Source of the DNA: an uncultured Eubacteriales bacterium
Lineage (GTDB): Bacteria > Bacillota > Clostridia > Christensenellales > Aristaeellaceae
Reading direction: 5' to 3'
DNA length: 56,599 nt
NCBI GenBank assembly: GCA_902774025.1
Contig: CACYGY010000038.1
Span: forward strand, 1 to 56,599
The notes under the pieces are model-generated. The model searched no databases. It had not been told where the DNA came from and was given only the letters and a program-made list of their open reading frames with translations. Position numbers and translations under genes: made by a program. This document shows positions 18,101 to 24,899 of this stretch, piece after piece (the first letter of the stretch is position 1; every line of letters starts with the position of its first letter).

Positions 18101-18418
18101 GGCAGAGTCTGGGCGTATGTGGATACCCTTCAGGCCGGAGAGGAAGGGCGCCTGGTGTGGACGGGACTGGAAGGTCCCAGCTATCTGGTCCGGGAAAGAC
18201 CCCGGACCCGCTCAGGGTTCCCGGAGGAAAGAGTGTTTGACCGGAGGGATGCGGACAGACTGACCCGCGTGCTGAAAGAGGGCGGGGAGAGCGAAGCCTA
18301 TGAACTCCCGGCTACCGGCGGGAAAGGCACGTCAGCCGTAAAAGCCCTGGGGCTGTGTCTCATGCTGGCCTGCGTGGCCGGGTTTGTGAAACAGAGGGGA
18401 AGAAAGCGGAAAGCATGA
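15143..18418 (+). CDS. LPxTG-anchored surface protein with His/Cys repeats and leucine-rich repeats
   Basis: 1091-residue cell-wall protein. The signal peptide ends near AAA(29). Residues 31-320 hold fourteen degenerate repeats built as (V/I)CG, a short acidic spacer, H-x-H-x3-C and often Tyr. A Glu/Thr-rich linker follows. Next is a beta-rich region and then BspA-like leucine-rich repeats (about 550-680, pattern IGEDAF...L..V.L). The C-terminal third contains a fragment resembling a Cna-B-type collar. The sorting signal is ELPATG, a hydrophobic helix and a basic tail RGRKRKA, so sortase should link it to peptidoglycan. Such H-x-H-x3-C-Y repeats occur in surface proteins of gut Firmicutes without a known role; metal binding or disulfide chains are inferences. 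ATG 15143 is preceded by a purine-rich GAGGGAAGA. Confidence 0.88.
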   Translation: MRSSTGKRFRALAGMILLMLFFLCAPAAAEYVCGQEEHVHTRDCYAHGLHCVFEPHTHSQACVEGELYVCGLTEDYRHVHDSVCYDGDMLICPLAEQWDHVHDLTCYRRESVLVCDRHVHDQECRVWVQGPEPVCGLEEQPGHVHGEDCYVQALMCGQEESGHVHDESCLQWETVLVCDLDHAHDMSCYEQQALTVCGMEEGHRHGPDCYMAVLVCMEEEREGHTHSEECYSGFEILICGEEDHEHSGDCYETRMVLVCRGAGEHVHTEECYESGVCVCGYREMPVHVHGEDCLSDGESELICGKAEHVHGPECEDVLTEEELEAGTEEETETTPEEEMVPEAFASAEVEELDLGAARIRGLSWSGTPVSLAGRAEGSILFLSGEEAGYYRRMTEALFPAGEDSAYLMMRIDVRCVNAREFAGFEARVILPQPLVGRGFRLYHISENEEGMEEARIVENTRFQNRILADGQEELPGFTFSADRFGPFVLAYREAETVRTASENTWAYDTQGQGSWQMDQDGTVVIRGSGTLGSWADTDKAGRVRYVMVTGEIQKIGEDAFRGFENLREVRLADLEGLEEIESGAFSDCPVLERIDLRGCRSLKSIGDEAFLGDSRLRDLDLSDCRSLERIGGRALGDTALSTLTLPESLVFVAGNAFSDMRDLRVLRWNVRNYGKEADPCWFSGGLDLVIGRDVECLPPLFLSGIREWNSIAFEGVNEALRIRAGELSAISPSLEETEGFFHVDREGRLYQLENGTARCVYGNDGSPVPEKLWSGGCEYSVSPALQNPEENRELRIGEGAAPILEKRMVNRSGAEMSQPWEDLVFSWTVFEYDPAMETMLPVWLENGRDEDALLSGFPGLCLMHPVLTLPRDMSCERMILEAEGDFSWTPGKTYVLVEDATADFLGWQGETLPENREVLIWTMGPERETLVSESLCPLWTLEIRNLKSAAVMDRYRLREDTGQTGEAVTGVTLMMEESPEDYTDEQGRVWAYVDTLQAGEEGRLVWTGLEGPSYLVRERPRTRSGFPEERVFDRRDADRLTRVLKEGGESEAYELPATGGKGTSAVKALGLCLMLACVAGFVKQRGRKRKA
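15233..16087 (+). repeat. fourteen His/Cys repeats in the surface protein
   Basis: Each unit of 14-30 residues contains a leading Cys (mostly CG or C-P/D/E), then H-x-H-x3-C. Examples are CGQEEHVHTRDCY, CGEEDHEHSGDCY and CGKAEHVHGPEC. At DNA level the copies have diverged strongly, so they are old and kept by selection on the H and C positions. Confidence 0.88.
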
Positions 18419-18552
18419 GGTTCCGTTTCTGTTCCCGCGGGGAGGCGCCGGGATTACTGCCGGACACCACCTCATACCATGGAAACACTGTCCCGGCAGG
18501 GACTGTGTTTTTTGATTTCTCTCCATGGGTCTGCGTCATGTCTCCGGGCAAT

Positions 18553-18581
18553 TTGACAGGCCCTGCGTGCAAAGGTACAAT
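18553..18581 (+). promoter_or_regulatory. near-consensus promoter of the sugar transferase
   Basis: TTGACA (18553-18558), exactly 17 bp, TACAAT (18576-18581). The predicted transcript begins about 12 nt before the TTG start at 18600, which leaves just enough room for the ribosome binding site GGGAGGTG. It separates the transferase from the preceding surface-protein gene. Confidence 0.85.
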
Positions 18582-18599
18582 CACCGGGAGGTGAGCCTT

Positions 18600-20018
18600 T
18601 TGTACAATGATCGCCGGTCCTTTCTGAATCGAACCCTGCTTGTGCTGGACGCCGCCCTGAGTTACGGGGTCTATGAGGGATGCGTCGCCGTATGGCTGGG
18701 AATTATCCGGCAGGATTCAGATAATATTGCCACCAATATCTGGATGGGTCTGGTTTTTACCCTGATCAAGATCATCAGTCTGACGCTGATGGGGCTGTAT
18801 GACAGCCGGGTGCACAAGCGCCTGCGCAGGCAGTTCATGATCATCGGGGAAAGCTGCATTCTGGAGACAGCCATTGTCAGCACCTTTCTGATTCTTTCCC
18901 ACGGGGGACTGTTCTCCCGGGGTGTTCTCCTCAGTTTTCTGGCGGTTTCCGCCTTCATGACGTGTCTTCTGCATTTTCTGGTCCTGCGGATGCTCCTGCG
19001 CTTCGGATCTTCCCACACGCAGATACGGCATATCCTTGTAGTGGGCACGGGAAAGCTGGCAAGGGAATTTGCCGCAAACCTGGAAAGCCACCGGCGGGAA
19101 GTGCTGGGTGAGGAACATGTGATTGAGGGATTCATCGGCGTCAATCCGCACTGCAAGCCCTATCTGGGGGGGATCGACAGCCTGGACGGTCTCCTGGACA
19201 CCAACACCATGGATGAGGTGGTGGCTGCCCTGGATGTGGAGGAAGCGGGGGAAATGATCCACGTGATCCGGGCCTGTGAGCGCACGGGAACCAAGGTGAG
19301 CATCATTCCCTATTACAATGATGTGATGCCTTCCAATCCGTCCATCGAGGCGGTGGGCACATCCAAGCTGATCAACCTTCGGAGCAATCCCCTGGACAAT
19401 CTGGGCAAGGCAATGGTGAAAAGGTCCTTTGACGTGGTGGCCAGCATCCTTCTGATCATTCTTCTTTCTCCCGTGCTTCTGATTCTTGCCCTGGGCACCC
19501 GGCTGTCCAGTCCGGGCCCGATTCTGTTCCGCCAGGAGAGAGTGGGAAAATATAAGAAAAACTTTGTGATGTTCAAATTCCGGAGCATGCGGGTCAATGA
19601 TCGGGAAAACACAGCCTGGAGTACCGCGGAGGACAGGCGGAAAACCCGGTTCGGGTCCTTCATGCGCAAGTTTTCCCTGGACGAGCTGCCCCAGCTGTTT
19701 AATGTGGTGCGGGGCGATATGAGCCTCATCGGCCCCAGACCGGAGATCCCCTTCTTTGTGGAGAGGTTCAAGGACACCGTGCCCCTGTATATGGTGAAGC
19801 ACCAGGTGCGTCCCGGTATGACCGGCTGGGCTCAGGTGAACGGGTACCGGGGAGACACCAGCATTGTGAAGCGGATCGAGTATGATGTATGGTATATTGA
19901 AAACTGGAACATCCGTCTGGATCTGCAGATCCTTCTCATGACCCTCCTGGGGGGGTTCATGAACGACGAAAAAGGCAATCCGCGAAGAGGCGGCGGCCGG
20001 AAAAAAACAAAGCCATAA
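18600..20018 (+). CDS. polyprenyl-phosphate sugar-1-phosphate transferase (exopolysaccharide initiation)
   Basis: Membrane enzyme of the WbaP/WcaJ class that moves a sugar-1-phosphate from a nucleotide sugar to undecaprenyl phosphate, the first step of exopolysaccharide or capsule assembly. The 472-residue protein has four N-terminal membrane helices, a central Rossmann-like region (ILVVGTGKLAREFAANL), one further helix (VVASILLIILLSPVLLILAL) and the catalytic bacterial sugar transferase domain. In that domain are RQERVGKYKKNF, MFKFRSMRV, the invariant SLDELPQL and GPRPE, and the end block RPGMTGWAQVNGYRG. The start is the TTG at 18600, with GGGAGGTG 6 nt upstream and a promoter directly before it; an in-frame ATG at 18525 lies upstream of the promoter. 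No other polysaccharide genes are adjacent, so this is a stand-alone initiating transferase here. Confidence 0.95.
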   Translation: MYNDRRSFLNRTLLVLDAALSYGVYEGCVAVWLGIIRQDSDNIATNIWMGLVFTLIKIISLTLMGLYDSRVHKRLRRQFMIIGESCILETAIVSTFLILSHGGLFSRGVLLSFLAVSAFMTCLLHFLVLRMLLRFGSSHTQIRHILVVGTGKLAREFAANLESHRREVLGEEHVIEGFIGVNPHCKPYLGGIDSLDGLLDTNTMDEVVAALDVEEAGEMIHVIRACERTGTKVSIIPYYNDVMPSNPSIEAVGTSKLINLRSNPLDNLGKAMVKRSFDVVASILLIILLSPVLLILALGTRLSSPGPILFRQERVGKYKKNFVMFKFRSMRVNDRENTAWSTAEDRRKTRFGSFMRKFSLDELPQLFNVVRGDMSLIGPRPEIPFFVERFKDTVPLYMVKHQVRPGMTGWAQVNGYRGDTSIVKRIEYDVWYIENWNIRLDLQILLMTLLGGFMNDEKGNPRRGGGRKKTKP

Positions 20019-20053
20019 GAAAACGCGCGACGGTGTCGCGTGTTTTCTTATGG
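20013..20053. terminator. terminator shared by convergent sugar transferase and htpG genes
   Basis: A 19-bp inverted repeat (one G-T pair) with a 3-nt loop overlaps the stop codon of the sugar transferase gene. On the - strand it is followed by GGCTTTGTTTTTTT, so it serves htpG best. Confidence 0.85.
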
Positions 20054-20059
20054 GTGTGA

Positions 20060-21958
20060 TCAGGCTTTGGCCAGCAGACTCACCAGACGCTGGGAACGAG
20101 TCAGGAAGGCTGTGATCTGATCGGCATTCAGAGGCTGCGCCGCCATAAGGGCCAGGTCATAAATCTGGCAGCACAGAGTGCGCGTCATTTCATCCTCCGG
20201 ATCCCTCCGGCTCAGTGCCTGAACGGTTTCATTGCGCCGGTTCAGCACCAGGGTATAGGTTGCGGGCATGTCCTTCATGCGGTAGGCATCCCGGAAACGC
20301 CGCATCTGTTCGTCCTCGGTGACCAGGGAGATCAGGTCGGTGCTGGCCATGCTCTCCAGCTTGACTTCCAGCTTTTCCTGTCCCAGAGCCTTGCGGAACA
20401 GTTCCTGCAGCTTATCAGCATCCAGATCCTTGCCTTCTTCGCTTTCCTCCGTCAGACCGGCCACGTCGGCATCGACCCGGACGAACTTCATATTGTCCTC
20501 TCCGCTTCCCTGGTGGAATTCCAGGAAGTTCAGGAAGCTGGCGTCAATCTCCGGGAAGTCCAGAATGGCCACATCAATGCCCCGCTGGGTGTACAGAGCC
20601 ACGCTGCCCGCCTGACGCTGCGCACTGGAAGTGTAGTAGAGCTTGTTCTGAGTCTTTTCGCTGTTGTCCTTCCGGTATTCTTCCAGTGTCTTGTAGGTGT
20701 CATCCGTCAGACGGAACAGGAGCACGTCCTTGACGCTGTCATAGAACTTGCTGTCGGTGATGCATCCGTATTTGACGAAGGGATGAATGTCCTTCCAGTA
20801 GTTCTCGTAATCCTTCCGGGCAGTGTTGAACAGGCTGGTGAGCTTGTCACTGACCTTCTTGGTGATGTGGCTGCTGATCTTCTTCACGTATCCGTCATTC
20901 TGCAGGAAGGAACGGCTGACGTTCAGGGGGATGTCCGGACAGTCAATGACGCCCCGGAGCAGAAGCAGGAACTCGGGAATGATCTCCTTGATGTTGTCCG
21001 CCACGAAAACCTGACCGGAGAACAGCTTGATCTCGCCTTCCCGGACGCCGAAGTCCTCACGAAGCCTGGGGAAGTACAGGATGCCCTTGAGGTTGAAGGG
21101 ATAATCCACATTGAGATGAATCCAGAAAAGGGGATCGGTGTAGTCGTGGAACACCTTCTGATAGAAGGCCTTGTACTCCTCATCCGTGCATTCGGAAGGC
21201 TTCTTCAGCCACAGGGGATCCGTATCGTTGATCTGGGAAGGCTTGGGATCCTCCATGATCTTTTCAGTCTTTTCGGTACCGTCTTCATTCTTTTCGCCAT
21301 CCACCGGGACTTCCCGCTCCACGGGCTTGGCGTTGGCATCAAAGAGCATGACGGGATAGGCCATGTATCCGCAGTACCGCTCCAGAATCTCCCGCACCCT
21401 GAAAAGCTCCAGGAATTCCTTTTCCTCCTCTGAAATGTGCAGGGTGATGGTGGTGCCGTGCGTTTCACGCTTGCCATCCCCCATCTCAAAGGACATACCG
21501 TCTTCACTGACCCAGTGTACGGCTTCGGCCCCTTCCTCGCAGGACAGGGAGTCAATTTCCACCTTGGAGGATACCATGAAGACCGAGTAGAAACCCAGAC
21601 CAAAGTGGCCGATGATATCGTGAGCGTTCTTGTCTTCGTTTTCCGCGAACTGCTTCATGAACTCGGCAGCGCTGGAAAAAGCCACCTGGTTGATGTAGCG
21701 CCGGACTTCGTCGGCGGTCATGCCGATGCCGGTGTCGTCAATCCGGATTTCCTTCTTTTCCTTGTCTACTGTGATCAGGACGCTCATTTCTTCATCCGTA
21801 TCCTGATGCAGCATACGGAACTTGGTGATGGCGTCACAGGCATTGGATACCACTTCGCGCAGGAAAATGTCCTTGTCGGAATACAGCCACCGCTTGATTA
21901 CAGGCATTATATTTTCGGCATCAATGGACACGCTGCCTTTTTCCATCTTCACAGCCAT
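20060..21958 (-). CDS. htpG: molecular chaperone HtpG (Hsp90)
   Basis: ATP-dependent cytosolic chaperone of 632 residues, the usual HtpG length. The GHKL ATPase motifs are intact: FLREVVSNACDA, DDTGIGM and GHFGLGFYSVFMV. The middle-domain arginine region (LNVSRSFLQND) and the C-terminal dimerisation domain follow. ATG 21958 is chosen because AGGAGG lies 7 nt upstream; a 24-codon in-frame extension reaches into the promoter region and is not credible. Expression should be heat-inducible: a sigma-A promoter and, beside it, a perfect CIRCE operator lie 60-125 bp upstream. In B. subtilis htpG is outside the HrcA/CIRCE regulon, so this control differs from that model. It is monocistronic. Confidence 0.98.
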   Translation of the reverse strand: MAVKMEKGSVSIDAENIMPVIKRWLYSDKDIFLREVVSNACDAITKFRMLHQDTDEEMSVLITVDKEKKEIRIDDTGIGMTADEVRRYINQVAFSSAAEFMKQFAENEDKNAHDIIGHFGLGFYSVFMVSSKVEIDSLSCEEGAEAVHWVSEDGMSFEMGDGKRETHGTTITLHISEEEKEFLELFRVREILERYCGYMAYPVMLFDANAKPVEREVPVDGEKNEDGTEKTEKIMEDPKPSQINDTDPLWLKKPSECTDEEYKAFYQKVFHDYTDPLFWIHLNVDYPFNLKGILYFPRLREDFGVREGEIKLFSGQVFVADNIKEIIPEFLLLLRGVIDCPDIPLNVSRSFLQNDGYVKKISSHITKKVSDKLTSLFNTARKDYENYWKDIHPFVKYGCITDSKFYDSVKDVLLFRLTDDTYKTLEEYRKDNSEKTQNKLYYTSSAQRQAGSVALYTQRGIDVAILDFPEIDASFLNFLEFHQGSGEDNMKFVRVDADVAGLTEESEEGKDLDADKLQELFRKALGQEKLEVKLESMASTDLISLVTEDEQMRRFRDAYRMKDMPATYTLVLNRRNETVQALSRRDPEDEMTRTLCCQIYDLALMAAQPLNADQITAFLTRSQRLVSLLAKA

Positions 21959-22020
21959 ACGAAACCCTCCTGATAATCGGTCATGGACTGACCGGATTTG
22001 CCCCACAGGGCACAGGAGGC

Positions 22021-22049
22021 ATTGTAGCACGAAAAAAAAACCAAATCAA
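22021..22049 (-). promoter_or_regulatory. htpG promoter
   Basis: On the - strand: TTGATT (44-49 of the 22000s), 17-bp spacer that is largely a T-tract, TACAAT (22021-22026). It lies about 60 bp before the htpG start and 8 bp from the CIRCE element. Confidence 0.8.
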
Positions 22050-22056
22050 TACAAAA

Positions 22057-22083
22057 TTAGCACTCATCAGATGAGAGTGCTAA
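22057..22083. promoter_or_regulatory. CIRCE element (HrcA operator)
   Basis: TTAGCACTC, nine bases, GAGTGCTAA: a perfect match to the 9-9-9 CIRCE consensus bound by the repressor HrcA. It sits just upstream of the -35 box of the htpG promoter, so htpG is predicted to belong to the HrcA heat-shock regulon. No hrcA gene is in the window. Confidence 0.95.
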
Positions 22084-22133
22084 CAAAAAACAGAACGCGT
22101 CTGGCGGCACAGGTCGTGGATTGCCTCCGGAAC

Positions 22134-23051
22134 CTACGTTTCCGGCTGGAGCTGGAAATCCACCCGATCGCGTTCCACCGAGAGGCGCTGATGATCGGCG
22201 GTGAGGACCGCGGCCTGGATAACGCTGCGGCGTCTGCCGGGTGTCTGGCCGGGATGGTCTTCCAGAGGGTGGGTGAAGTAGTAGATATAGCCTCTGTTCT
22301 GCTGGACCACCACATCCGCGTGATGTCCGAAGGTACCGTCCAGAGGACGGCTGCCGCCCCGCGCCAGGATCTGCCCTTCCTGGCGTGTCCAGTGTTCCAG
22401 GTCATCACTGTGGTAGACGCCAAGCCCCTGCCACTGGTCACAGATCATGAAGTAACAGTTCCCCAGGGCAAAAACATTGGGTCCTTCCATGCTGCAGTCT
22501 CCGACAGCCTCCCGGGCGTCATGCCATTTTTCAAGGTCCGGGCTGTCACTGACGTAAATATGACTGTCCCGGTCCTCATCCTTGTACCACATGCGAAAAC
22601 CGCCCTGAGGCAGAGGAAAGATGCCGGCATCAATGACCCTGTTGCTGCTCAGCTCCGCGGCAGACCGGTAGGACCAGTGCCAGAGATCCCCGGACACATA
22701 ATGAAGGATATGCCTGTCTCCGGTCCAGGAGGTGGGTACGCCGGTAATATAGGACACGAACATGTGATACATACCCGCGTGGAAGAGAATCTCAGGCGCC
22801 CAGAAAGTGTTTCTTCCGGGCTCAACGGGCTCCAGTACGGCACATCCCCGGTACAGCCAGTGGATTCCGTCGGGGGAGGAGGCAATGCCCAGATCTGTGC
22901 CGTGCACCCAGCTGACGCCGATGGCCACACCGATGGCACGGCGCTGGGTGTAGAACATGTACCAGGCCTTTTCCTCCCGGTTCCAGATCAGGGTGGGATC
23001 AGTGGCGCCGTCATGGACAGGATCACGGTAAAGAGGAGCGGGAATCTGCAA
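22134..23051 (-). CDS. five-bladed beta-propeller glycoside hydrolase-like protein (GH43/GH32/GH117-like)
   Basis: About 305 residues with the repeated W/Y-rich strands of a five-bladed propeller glycosidase. An early DPVHDGATDPTLIWN, with the Asp position typical of these families, is followed by YMFYTQRRA, SPDGIHW, WAPEILFHAGMYHMFVSY, SGDLWHW, IDAGIFP, SPDLEKWHD, MEGPNVFALG and HSDDLEHWTRQ. The Asp and Glu residues (TDP, APE, MEGP) match the usual catalytic triad spacing, but the exact family and substrate cannot be fixed. There is no signal peptide, so it is intracellular. Start: GTG 23060 would leave no room for the ribosome binding site; TTG 23051 sits 8 nt after GGAG and is preferred. 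It is divergent from the radical SAM gene and monocistronic. Confidence 0.75.
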   Translation of the reverse strand: MQIPAPLYRDPVHDGATDPTLIWNREEKAWYMFYTQRRAIGVAIGVSWVHGTDLGIASSPDGIHWLYRGCAVLEPVEPGRNTFWAPEILFHAGMYHMFVSYITGVPTSWTGDRHILHYVSGDLWHWSYRSAAELSSNRVIDAGIFPLPQGGFRMWYKDEDRDSHIYVSDSPDLEKWHDAREAVGDCSMEGPNVFALGNCYFMICDQWQGLGVYHSDDLEHWTRQEGQILARGGSRPLDGTFGHHADVVVQQNRGYIYYFTHPLEDHPGQTPGRRRSVIQAAVLTADHQRLSVERDRVDFQLQPET

Positions 23052-23193
23052 AGGAAACACTCCTTTCCGGGCCCGATGGACAGCAGGAAAAAGATGCCCG
23101 GGAGCCCGCAGCGTATTCTGTGCGGTTTTATAAAACAGGTTTTCATGCGTGCGAGGCAGGGGAGGGAGAAGGGTGAACGGATTCTCTGGCCGG

Positions 23194-23222
23194 ATTATAC
23201 CATGTCTGTTCCGAAAGACGAA
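23194..23222 (-). promoter_or_regulatory. candidate promoter of the propeller glycosidase-like gene
   Basis: A perfect TATAAT (- strand, 23194-23199) has a weak TTCGTC -35 box 17 bp away (23217-23222), in the roughly 300-bp divergent intergenic region 23052-23351, which holds no other gene. Confidence 0.4.
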
Positions 23223-23261
23223 GCCCCGGACTGAATTCTTTTCCGGGACCGGATCCTTTTC

Positions 23262-23290
23262 TTGACACGCGCAGGGGGCCTGATTAAACT
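23262..23290 (+). promoter_or_regulatory. promoter of the radical SAM gene
   Basis: TTGACA (23262-23267), 17-bp spacer, TAAACT (23285-23290). It predicts a leader of about 55 nt before the GTG start at 23352. Confidence 0.7.
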
Positions 23291-23351
23291 TTCCATGCTA
23301 TCTTTTCCGCACGATATGAGAAGCATTGCAGGAAAGCAGGAGGATTTGGAC

Positions 23352-24476
23352 GTGAAAATATCCCGGAAGGACGCCGTGGCCTGGTTTTCCCTGTTTGCGC
23401 AGATGGACGGGGAGACGGAACTGAGCGTAAGGCAGACGGAAATTGCCTATGCGGTGCTGGCACAGATTGAGCGGGCCGTGGAAAAAAAGCAGTCGGACAG
23501 CATGCGCCTGATTCCGGGTCTGAAAACCCTGAAGAGCAGAACCCTGTATGTGGGGAAGGACGAACAGTTTCCAGGAGGATGCCGTTCCTGCCTTATGGGT
23601 ACAGGACTGACAGCGGTACGGAAAACAAACCGGTGCAATCTCCAGTGTCCCTTCTGCTATAACTTCGGAGAACTGGACTGTCAGGAGCCGATTGGCGAAG
23701 GACTCTGGGAGATCGGTGGAGGACGGTACCGGGCGGATGATCTGGAACTTCTGATGGAGATTCAGGGAAAGCCCTCAGGTGTGTCCTATGTGTATCTTGA
23801 GCCCTTTATGGAAATCGAACTGTATCCGGAGGTCATCCGGATTTTCCATAAAAATGGGGTATACCAGCACATGTATACCAATGGCACGCTCTGTACCCGG
23901 GAGAATCTGAAGGCTCTTGCCGATGCGGGACTGGACGAGCTGCGCTTCAATCTTGGGGCAACCGACTGCTCGGATGCTGTGATCCGGAATATGGCCGCTG
24001 CCTGTGAAGTGATTCCCAGGGTAGGAATCGAAACGCCCATGACGCCGGATTTTCAGAGACAGTTCCTTGAAAAGCGGGAAGCCATTTTCAGCACGGGTAT
24101 TTCCTTCATGAATTGCGCAGAACTGCATCTGAACCCGAACAACGTCTGGAATTACGAAGGCGAGCCGATGTACATGTCCCGTCTGGGATATGTGAGCCCG
24201 GCATGGAGCCGGCTGATCACCCTGGATCTGATGGCCCAGGCAGGCGCTGAAAACTGGCCCATTCTGCTGCATGACTGTTCCAACAGGACAAAAATCAGCC
24301 GGGACATGAACTGGAAACACCACGAAGAAGCGAGATTCGGAGCGACATCCTATGGGAGAGAGTTTGAAAGGATACCCTATGGACTGTTCCTTCCGATCCT
24401 GGAGGATCAGGCGTTTCCTTTCCTGGAGGAAGAGGAACTTCCGGCAGGATACAGGCCGGGAGAACTTGCCCTGTGA
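23352..24476 (+). CDS. radical SAM protein of unknown function
   Basis: 374-residue radical S-adenosylmethionine enzyme. The cluster-binding motif C95-NLQ-C99-PF-C102 (CxxxCxxC) is followed by a barrel with VYLEPFMEIE, YTNGT and LDELRFNLG segments, as in the MoaA/PqqE/anSME group. Upstream, GGCRSCLMGTG supplies two further cysteines, and one occurs later (LLHDCSN), so a second cluster or a structural role is possible. There is no C-terminal SPASM cysteine array. GTG 23352 is chosen because AGGAGG lies 8 nt before it; earlier in-frame starts near 23262 coincide with the promoter. It stands alone between a promoter and a tRNA gene, with no substrate peptide gene visible nearby, so the reaction is unknown. 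Confidence 0.85.
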   Translation: MKISRKDAVAWFSLFAQMDGETELSVRQTEIAYAVLAQIERAVEKKQSDSMRLIPGLKTLKSRTLYVGKDEQFPGGCRSCLMGTGLTAVRKTNRCNLQCPFCYNFGELDCQEPIGEGLWEIGGGRYRADDLELLMEIQGKPSGVSYVYLEPFMEIELYPEVIRIFHKNGVYQHMYTNGTLCTRENLKALADAGLDELRFNLGATDCSDAVIRNMAAACEVIPRVGIETPMTPDFQRQFLEKREAIFSTGISFMNCAELHLNPNNVWNYEGEPMYMSRLGYVSPAWSRLITLDLMAQAGAENWPILLHDCSNRTKISRDMNWKHHEEARFGATSYGREFERIPYGLFLPILEDQAFPFLEEEELPAGYRPGELAL

Positions 24477-24526
24477 GGTCCTTCAGGAGTGATGGAACAG
24501 GCAACAAAAAAAATTGGACTTACCCC

Positions 24527-24555
24527 TTTACAGTGTCAGCGAGATGTGATAAAAT
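24527..24555 (+). promoter_or_regulatory. promoter of the tRNA-Ala gene
   Basis: TTTACA (24527-24532), 17 bp, TAAAAT (24550-24555); the mature tRNA begins 14 bp later. Confidence 0.75.
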
Positions 24556-24568
24556 CTGCCTCGTTGTC

Positions 24569-24644
24569 GGGGCATTAGCGCAGCTGGTAGCGCACAACAC
24601 TGGCAGTGTTGGGGTCAGCGGTTCGAATCCGCTATGCTCCACCA
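24569..24644 (+). tRNA. tRNA-Ala (anticodon GGC)
   Basis: A complete cloverleaf of 76 nt including an encoded CCA. The acceptor stem GGGGCAT/ATGCTCC carries the G3-U70 wobble that identifies tRNA-Ala. The D arm is GCGC...GCGC, the anticodon stem CAACA/TGTTG with loop CTGGCAG (anticodon GGC at positions 34-36), and the T arm AGCGG-TTCGAAT-CCGCT. It has its own promoter and terminator. Confidence 0.97.
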
Positions 24645-24650
24645 CCCGAG

Positions 24651-24684
24651 AAGCCTTGAAATCATTGGATTTCAGGGCTTTTTT
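24651..24684 (+). terminator. terminator of the tRNA-Ala gene
   Basis: AAGCCTTGAAATC, 4-nt loop, GATTTCAGGGCTT followed by a T-run; begins 6 bp after the CCA end. Confidence 0.88.
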
Positions 24685-24787
24685 GATGCTCGAATACACG
24701 ATGGGATTAAAGACCAATACTGATAATAATCTTCTCCCACTATTTCTCAAAACTCGGCTTTCAAAGCCAGGCTTTTTCTGGCCATAA

Positions 24788-24825
24788 GGCACGGAATATA
24801 GTATACTGTAAATATATTCCATGCC
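24788..24825. repeat. inverted repeat upstream of the GH9 operon
   Basis: Arms GGCACGGAATATA (24788-24800) and TATATTCCATGCC (24813-24825) are complementary with one mismatch, separated by 12 bp. At 75 bp before the GH9 start it is a good candidate operator for a sugar-responsive repressor, or a residual structured end of an inserted segment. No regulator gene is adjacent to test this. Confidence 0.5.
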
Positions 24826-24899
24826 ATTGAAGGATAGGGTAATACAATCGAGCCATTCTGAAAAACGGACCTGATCAACAGCACAAGGAGGAAACGCGG

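Noticed and set aside
15143..20018. Surface protein and sugar transferase as one operon
   Set aside because: A near-consensus promoter lies between them and supplies the transferase with its own transcript.
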